DNA from: Pseudomonadota bacterium
Lineage (GTDB): Bacteria; Pseudomonadota; Alphaproteobacteria; Rhizobiales; Rhizobiaceae
Assembly: GCA_023393575.1 (NCBI GenBank)
Contig: JAEWKX010000005.1
Location: 1-5,035 of the forward strand
Direction: 5' to 3'
Length of the DNA stretch: 5,035 nt
The number at the start of each line of letters is the position of its first letter. Positions within the stretch are counted from its first letter, which is position 1. Below the pieces are notes generated by a model that saw only the letters and a program-made list of their open reading frames with translations, did no database searches and had not been told where the DNA came from. The position numbers and the translations under genes are program-made. This document shows, piece by piece, positions 1 to 5,035 of the stretch.

Positions 1-47
1 ACCGCCTGGTGGCGGTCTCCAACGAAGGGGATCGAGACGGGCAATGA
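1..47 (+). CDS. trpD: Anthranilate phosphoribosyltransferase, C-terminal end only (partial)
   Basis: An open frame enters from the left edge and stops at the TGA at 45-47. It encodes [14 protein letters not shown] in the complete codons from position 3. The stretch RLVAVSN resembles the end of rhizobial TrpD proteins as I remember them, and trpD is the usual gene directly before trpC in this order. TrpD transfers a phosphoribosyl group to anthranilate, two steps before the TrpC reaction. Its stop overlaps the trpC start as ATGA (44-47), so translation of the two is probably coupled. Only 14 residues are visible, so the identity rests mostly on position and frame rather than on catalytic motifs. 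Confidence 0.72.
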   Translation, partial: RLVAVSNEGDRDGQ

Positions 48-859
48 CGGATATCCTCCGGAAGATCGAAGCCTACAAGCGAGAGGAAATCGAGGCTGCG
101 AAGACGCACGTTCCCCTCGCGGAACTCAAGGCGCGCGCCGCCGACCATTCTGCGCCGCGCGGCTTCTGCCGCGCGCTCAAGAACCGTCTGGAGGGGGGCG
201 AATTCGGGCTGATCGCGGAGATCAAGAAGGCAAGTCCTTCCAAGGGCCTCATCCGGCCGGACTTCGATCCCCCGTCGCTCGCGGCAGCCTATGCGACGGG
301 TGGAGCCACCTGCCTTTCCGTCCTGACCGATACCCCCAGTTTTCAGGGGAGACCGGAATTCCTGATGGCCGCGCGTGAGGCCTGCACGCTCCCGGCGCTG
401 CGAAAGGACTTCATGTTCGACCCCTACCAGGTTCACGAGGCCCGTGCCTGGGGCGCCGACTGCATCCTCCTGATCATGGCGTCGCTGACGGACGATGATG
501 CACGTCGTCTGGAGGACGAGGCTTTGGCGCTCGGAATGGACGTACTGGTGGAGGTCCATGACGCGGAAGAGACGGAACGCGCGCTCAAGCTTGCCTCTCC
601 GATGATCGGCATCAACAACCGCAACCTGCGCACGTTCGAAGTCAGCCTGGAGACGTCGGAAAAGCTTGCGGCCCTCGTGCCCGGCGACCGATTGCTGATC
701 GGCGAAAGCGGCATCTTCACCCATGACGATTGCCTGCGCCTGCAGAAGGCGGGCATCAGCACCTTCCTTGTGGGCGAGAGCCTCATGCGACAGGAGGACG
801 TGGTCGGGGCGACCCGCCGTCTGCTTCTGGGGAACGCGGCATCGGTTGCAGCGGAATGA
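44..859 (+). CDS. trpC: Indole-3-glycerol phosphate synthase
   Basis: This cytoplasmic TIM-barrel enzyme closes and decarboxylates CdRP to indole-3-glycerol phosphate in tryptophan synthesis. The 271-residue product has the usual length for a monofunctional rhizobial TrpC; there is no fused TrpF domain. The catalytic and binding residues known from the Sulfolobus enzyme can be placed: Glu59 and Lys61 in [11 protein letters not shown], Lys121 in LRKDF, Glu170 in LVEVHD, Asn191 in IGINNRNL, and Glu221-Ser222 in LIGESGI, followed by the phosphate-binding FLVGESLM near residue 241. All are intact, so the gene should be functional. The ATG at 44 overlaps the trpD stop, and a purine-rich GAAGGGG lies 13 bases upstream (24-30), so coupling from trpD is the likely mode of initiation. 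The stop overlaps the moaC start. Confidence 0.97.
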   Translation: MTDILRKIEAYKREEIEAAKTHVPLAELKARAADHSAPRGFCRALKNRLEGGEFGLIAEIKKASPSKGLIRPDFDPPSLAAAYATGGATCLSVLTDTPSFQGRPEFLMAAREACTLPALRKDFMFDPYQVHEARAWGADCILLIMASLTDDDARRLEDEALALGMDVLVEVHDAEETERALKLASPMIGINNRNLRTFEVSLETSEKLAALVPGDRLLIGESGIFTHDDCLRLQKAGISTFLVGESLMRQEDVVGATRRLLLGNAASVAAE

Positions 860-1350
860 CGACGGTACAACGTAACCTTACGCATATCGATGCTTCCGGT
901 GAAGCGAACATGGTGGATGTCGGCGCCAAGACGGAGACCGAGCGATCCGCCGTCGCCGAGGGTCACATCCGGATGCGGCCGGAGACGCTGGCGCTTATCC
1001 GCGAGGGCAATGCGAAGAAGGGCGATGTCATCGGCACTGCGCGTCTTGCAGGCATCATGGCCGCCAAGAAGACAGCCGACCTCATTCCGCTCTGCCACCC
1101 GCTGATGCTGACCAAGGTGGCCGTAGACATCACCGAGGACGATACACTGCCCGGACTGAGGGTCGTGGCGACGGCAAAGCTTACCGGCAAGACGGGCGTG
1201 GAGATGGAAGCCCTGACGGCCGTATCCGTCGCCTGCCTGACGATCTACGACATGGCCAAGGCTGCAGACAAGGGCATGGAAATCGGCGGCATCCGCCTGG
1301 TCGAGAAGACGGGCGGAAAGTCCGGCACCTACCGCAGGAAGGACGAGTGA
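856..1350 (+). CDS. moaC: Cyclic pyranopterin monophosphate synthase MoaC
   Basis: MoaC converts the MoaA product 3',8-cyclo-7,8-dihydro-GTP into cyclic pyranopterin monophosphate, the first stable intermediate of molybdenum cofactor synthesis, and acts as a cytoplasmic hexamer. The 164-residue product matches the family (E. coli 161). The start is the ATG at 856, which overlaps the trpC stop as ATGA and gives [12 protein letters not shown] followed by the conserved [13 protein letters not shown] further upstream in-frame ATG at 730 would only add out-of-frame trpC sequence. Active-site residues are visible by alignment with E. coli numbering plus four: Lys55, His81 in LIPLCHPL, Asp132 and Lys135 in [11 protein letters not shown]. 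The [15 protein letters not shown] segment is also standard. No clear ribosome site precedes it, which fits coupling to trpC. There is nothing unusual in the protein. Confidence 0.97.
   Translation: MTTVQRNLTHIDASGEANMVDVGAKTETERSAVAEGHIRMRPETLALIREGNAKKGDVIGTARLAGIMAAKKTADLIPLCHPLMLTKVAVDITEDDTLPGLRVVATAKLTGKTGVEMEALTAVSVACLTIYDMAKAADKGMEIGGIRLVEKTGGKSGTYRRKDE
1336..1343 (+). promoter_or_regulatory. Ribosome binding site for moeA
   Basis: AGGAAGGA lies within the last codons of moaC. It stands 9 bases before the ATG at 1353 but only 3 bases before the GTG at 1347. This spacing favours the ATG as the moeA start, giving MALLPV, which is also the usual beginning of rhizobial MoeA as I recall it. 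Confidence 0.6.
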
Positions 1351-1352
1351 CG

Positions 1353-2567
1353 ATGGCGCTGCTGCCCGTGCATGAAGCAAAGGCCCGGCTCATCGAACGC
1401 AGCCTGCCGGTGACGGAAGTCGAGACAGTCGCCCTTGCCGATGCCAATGGCCGGGTTCTTGCCGAACCCGTCGTCGCAAGACTGACGCAGCCGCCTTTCG
1501 ACGCCTCGGCCATGGTCGGATATGCCTTGCGGGCGCAGGACGCTTCCGCAACCGGGAGCGAGCTCGCGGTCATCGGCACGGCCGCGGCGGGACATCCCTT
1601 CGATGGCGCGATCGGGCCCGGCGAGGCCTTGCGCATCTTCACCGGCGCGCCGGTTCCAGCGGGTGCCGACACGATCCTCATCCAGGAGGATGCGGAACCA
1701 CTGGACGGCGGCCGCATCCGGACGAAGATCGCCGTCGCCAGGGGCAGACATATCCGTCCGCGCGGCCAGGACTTCGCGGAGGGTAATGTCGTCCTGCCGG
1801 AGGGTATTTCTCTCGATTATACACGCCTGACCGTGGCGGCAGCCACCAACCACCCTGCCCTCGTCGTCTATCGCCGCCCGAAGGTCGCCGTGCTCGCGAC
1901 CGGTGACGAACTCCTGCCACCGGGAACGATGCCCGCGCCGGGCCAGATCATCGCCTCCAACACCTTCGGCGTCGGCGCGCTCGCCCGCGACAACGGCGCG
2001 GAGGTGCTGGACCTCGGGATCGTGCCCGATCGTCAGGACGCCATCGAGGAGGCCATCGGCAGGGCGCAGTCGGCGAAGGTCGACGTGCTGGTCACGATCG
2101 GCGGTGCCTCCGTCGGTGATCATGACCTGGTGCAGAAGACGCTGAAGGCGTCGGGCATGGAACTTGATTTCTGGCGTATTGCAATGCGGCCGGGCAAGCC
2201 GATGATGGTGGGAACGCTGGGCGCCATGCAGGTGCTCGGCCTTCCCGGAAATCCGGTGGCCAGTCTCGTCTGCAGCCTGCTGTTCCTGGAGCCCCTGCTG
2301 CGCAAGCGCGGACATTTGCCCGAACGGAAGCGGGAGGCCGTGGCCGTGGCAGCACGCGATCTGGCTGCCAACGATATACGACAGGATTACCTTCGGGCAC
2401 GGCTTGTGCGCGACGGCGCAGGCAATATTGCCGCCGATCCGTTCGACAAGCAGGACTCCTCGATGATGAGGATCTTTGCCGATTCGGATGCGCTGATCAT
2501 CCGGCCGCCGCATGCGCCGGCGCTTGCCGCGGGTGATCTCTGTCCGGTCCTTCTGCTGAGACCCTGA
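1353..2567 (+). CDS. moeA: Molybdopterin molybdenumtransferase MoeA, with Asp-to-Val change in the SAMDGYA motif
   Basis: MoeA inserts molybdate into adenylylated molybdopterin, the last common step of molybdenum cofactor synthesis. The 404-residue product (406 from the overlapping GTG at 1347) is normal in length for the family. Residues about 5-165 form the MoeA N-terminal domains, 178-315 the MoCF-binding fold, and 330-402 the C-terminal beta domain. By comparison with E. coli MoeA, the expected active-site residues are present: Thr97 in IFTGAP, Asp140 in RGQDF, Glu186 in ATGDEL, Asp226, Asp258 in GGASVGDHD, and Pro298 and Pro301 in LPGNPVA. The exception is residue 55: the family motif SAMDGYA reads SAMVGYA here (GTC at 1515-1517), replacing the counterpart of E. 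coli Asp59. The frame is otherwise undamaged. It is the last visible gene of the trp-moa operon; function may be impaired, or the change may be a sequencing error. Confidence 0.95.
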   Translation: MALLPVHEAKARLIERSLPVTEVETVALADANGRVLAEPVVARLTQPPFDASAMVGYALRAQDASATGSELAVIGTAAAGHPFDGAIGPGEALRIFTGAPVPAGADTILIQEDAEPLDGGRIRTKIAVARGRHIRPRGQDFAEGNVVLPEGISLDYTRLTVAAATNHPALVVYRRPKVAVLATGDELLPPGTMPAPGQIIASNTFGVGALARDNGAEVLDLGIVPDRQDAIEEAIGRAQSAKVDVLVTIGGASVGDHDLVQKTLKASGMELDFWRIAMRPGKPMMVGTLGAMQVLGLPGNPVASLVCSLLFLEPLLRKRGHLPERKREAVAVAARDLAANDIRQDYLRARLVRDGAGNIAADPFDKQDSSMMRIFADSDALIIRPPHAPALAAGDLCPVLLLRP

Positions 2568-2732
2568 TCCGGTCGCAGAACTGCATTCCGCAGGTCGATT
2601 TTCGGAAGGAGCAGCGCTTGGCAGGCCCCTACGCGTCCAGATGGTCGTCGGGTTCCGCCGCGACCTGTGCCTGACGTCAGCGCGGCGCTTGCGGCTGAAG
2701 CGGAAACCGGAGCCCCCCTCATTGCTCTTTAC

Positions 2733-2765
2733 GAGGGCCCTCAACCGCGGGCGAGCTTCCGCCCG
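2733..2765. repeat. Palindrome GAGGGCCCTC followed by a 6-bp hairpin
   Basis: GAGGGCCCTC at 2733-2742 is a perfect 10-bp palindrome. It is followed by CGGGCG (2748-2753) and its inverted copy CGCCCG (2760-2765) around a six-base AGCTTC loop. The words GGCCCTC and CGGGCG recur in the same order at 2803-2809 and 2811-2816 in the larger hairpin downstream, with a shorter gap between them. This may be a decayed duplication, or chance in GC-rich DNA. No function is assigned. Confidence 0.4.
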
Positions 2766-2801
2766 GTGCTGCGCAGGCGTGGTGGCGGCGCCATTCACTG
2801 A

Positions 2802-2840
2802 AGGCCCTCTCGGGCGCCCAGGGGGCGAGAGGTAGGGCCT
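2802..2840. terminator. Strong bulged stem-loop between convergent genes, possible bidirectional terminator
   Basis: AGGCCC (2802-2807) pairs with GGGCCT (2835-2840), and TCTCG (2808-2812) pairs with CGAGA (2826-2830). This makes an 11-bp, very GC-rich stem with a four-base bulge on the right arm and a 13-base loop. It lies 235 bases past the moeA stop and 105 bases past the pyrG stop, a reasonable place to end both transcripts. Neither strand has a U-tract after the stem, so it is not a canonical intrinsic terminator. It could equally be a palindromic intergenic repeat or an RNA-stabilising 3' end. Confidence 0.4.
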
Positions 2841-2944
2841 CGGTAACCTATCCGAAGCCCATCGTCGATCACTCCACGGCACGGGATCGCGCGGTGGCAG
2901 TCTACCGGACGCCCGATCCCAGGCGTTCGTTGACCAAGCTCCGC

Positions 2945-4636
<1,692 letters not shown>

Positions 4637-4642
<6 letters not shown>

Positions 4643-4655
4643 CGGAATCTGGACA
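4637..4655. promoter_or_regulatory. Perfect dyad TGTCCA-N7-TGGACA over the pyrG -35 box, possible operator
   Basis: TGTCCA at 4637-4642 and TGGACA at 4650-4655 form a perfect 6-bp inverted repeat with a 7-base centre. This is the size expected for a dimeric regulator site. One half-site is the candidate -35 box of pyrG, so a bound protein would block RNA polymerase. The regulator is unknown, and the dyad could be chance or a by-product of the adjacent terminator tract. Confidence 0.3.
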
Positions 4656-4687
4656 AAAGAAACCCGGCAGGCTTTTGGCCGGCCGGA
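4655..4687 (-). terminator. Intrinsic terminator after secG
   Basis: On the minus strand CCGGCCGGC (4686-4678) pairs with GCCTGCCGG (4672-4664), with a single mismatch, around a CAAAA loop (4677-4673). A flanking U-G pair extends the stem. TTTCTTTT follows at once (4662-4655). Stem, short loop and U-rich tail are all those of a Rho-independent terminator. It sits about 20 bases past the secG stop and before the candidate pyrG promoter, so it probably separates the two transcripts. Confidence 0.7.
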
Positions 4688-4707
4688 AACTATCGCGACG
4701 ACCGCGC

Positions 4708-5035
4708 TTATTGGCCGGTCGGCACGCCCGTCGAATTGGCGGGCGCAGCCGGGGCTTGACCTGCCGCAGGTGCAGGCGCGGTCGTTTCAGCCGGCGCTTC
4801 ACCGCTTGTGGGGACGCCGCCCTGGTCGTTCGCCTGAGCCGGCGTTTCGGAGGTCGGCGCAGGGCCGAGGGAATCGAGAATGCCGTTGCCGCTGCCCTGG
4901 GTCGCCGGAATGCGGTCCAGGATGTCGGTCGGGCGCGATTCGTAGCGGGCCAGGATGCCGAGGGTCATGGACGTCACGAAGAAAAGCGTCGCGAGAATGG
5001 CCGTGGTGCGGGTCAGAGCATTGGCCGTCCCGCGC
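4708..5035 (-). CDS. secG: Protein translocase subunit SecG, 3' part (N-terminus outside the window)
   Basis: SecG is the small two-helix inner-membrane subunit of the SecYEG translocon and aids SecA-driven protein export. The frame enters from the right edge and ends with TAA at 4708-4710, giving about 104 visible residues. The segment RGTANALTRTTAIL leads into a hydrophobic stretch (ATLFFVTSMTLGILA) that is the second transmembrane helix. The following RPTDILDRIP motif is typical of rhizobial SecG. The last 50 or so residues are a low-complexity Ala/Pro/Thr/Gly-rich tail, common in alphaproteobacterial SecG and probably disordered. A GTG at 4977 could be mistaken for a start, but it lies inside the second helix; the first helix and the glycine-rich loop lie beyond the window. 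The gene precedes pyrG on the same strand, a pairing common in Rhizobiales. Confidence 0.92.
   Translation of the reverse strand, partial: RGTANALTRTTAILATLFFVTSMTLGILARYESRPTDILDRIPATQGSGNGILDSLGPAPTSETPAQANDQGGVPTSGEAPAETTAPAPAAGQAPAAPANSTGVPTGQ

Larger units (their letters stand above)
2568..2944. other. Noncoding gap between convergent moeA and pyrG
   Basis: These 377 bases hold no gene I can support. The longest forward frame starting inside (64 codons from 2641) has no ribosome site and an Arg/Pro/Ala-rich, unrecognisable product. Reverse frames crossing the gap are continuations of antisense frames over moeA. What is visible is a set of GC-rich dyads: GAGGGCCCTC at 2733-2742, a 6-bp stem at 2748-2765, the large stem at 2802-2840, an imperfect 9-bp dyad at 2835-2860 (GGGCCTCGG against CCGAAGCCC), and GGGATCG at 2883-2889 inverted at 2914-2920. 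No LexA-type GTTC-N7-GTTC site is seen. lexA, the common neighbour of moeA in Rhizobiales, is absent here. Confidence 0.75.

Noticed and set aside
2581..2602. CTGC-ATTCC-GCAG hairpin followed by TTTT just after moeA, as a moeA terminator
   Set aside because: The stem is only four base pairs and the T-run starts five bases after it, so it is too weak to call.
2591..2615. A CAGG ... CGGAAGGAGCAGC string recalling the SRP RNA (ffs) apical hairpin
   Set aside because: The GGAA loop and the GCAG word look right, but the stem needs wobble pairs, there are about four extra bases between CAGG and the stem, and I found no closing helix or other SRP RNA domain around it. A covariance search with the bacterial SRP RNA model would settle it.
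2641..2835. A 64-codon plus-strand frame in the moeA-pyrG gap
   Set aside because: No ribosome binding site precedes its ATG. Its Arg/Ala/Pro-rich product resembles translated noncoding GC-rich DNA, and it overlaps the hairpin cluster.
2909..2926. ACGCC-N8-GGCGT dyad just past the pyrG stop, as a pyrG terminator
   Set aside because: It has a five-base-pair stem with an eight-base loop and no U-tract on the minus strand. It competes with another inverted repeat (2883-2889 with 2914-2920).
4708..4977. A free-standing 89-residue protein starting at the GTG at 4977
   Set aside because: The frame stays open to the window edge and the upstream residues continue the SecG second helix (RGTANALTRTTAIL). 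The GTG is an internal valine codon.

Overview
The window is GC-rich, ordinary-looking chromosomal DNA from an alphaproteobacterium, most likely a member of the Hyphomicrobiales (Rhizobiales). The evidence is the trpD-trpC-moaC-moeA gene cluster, the 542-residue CTP synthase, and a SecG with the RGTANALTRTTAIL second half and a long Ala/Pro/Thr-rich tail, all familiar from that order. The genus cannot be fixed from the sequence alone. No mobile element, CRISPR array, tRNA or rRNA is visible.

Left half, plus strand (1-2567): the last codons of trpD, then complete trpC, moaC and moeA. The genes are packed head to tail: trpD/trpC and trpC/moaC share ATGA stop-start overlaps, and moaC/moeA are separated by 2 bases (or overlap as GTGA if the alternative start is used). 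This is one translationally coupled operon joining tryptophan synthesis (indole-3-glycerol phosphate synthase) to molybdenum cofactor synthesis (MoaC makes cyclic pyranopterin monophosphate; MoeA inserts molybdenum). MoeA has a valine where the family has the aspartate of its SAMDGYA active-site motif, a one-base difference.

Middle (2568-2944): 377 bases with no supported gene, lying between the convergent ends of moeA and pyrG. It is rich in GC palindromes. The best is a bulged 11-bp stem at 2802-2840 that could stop transcription on either strand but lacks a U-tract.

Right half, minus strand (2945-5035): complete pyrG (CTP synthase), preceded by the 3' part of secG (Sec translocon subunit), which runs off the window edge. 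The 134-base gap between them holds a good intrinsic terminator for secG and then a plausible promoter for pyrG, whose -35 box is half of a perfect TGTCCA-N7-TGGACA dyad. pyrG therefore looks like its own transcription unit.

No new multi-gene system is present. The points worth a second look are the MoeA Asp-to-Val change, the moeA/pyrG convergent junction where lexA and kdsA/eno would normally follow, and the dyad over the pyrG promoter.
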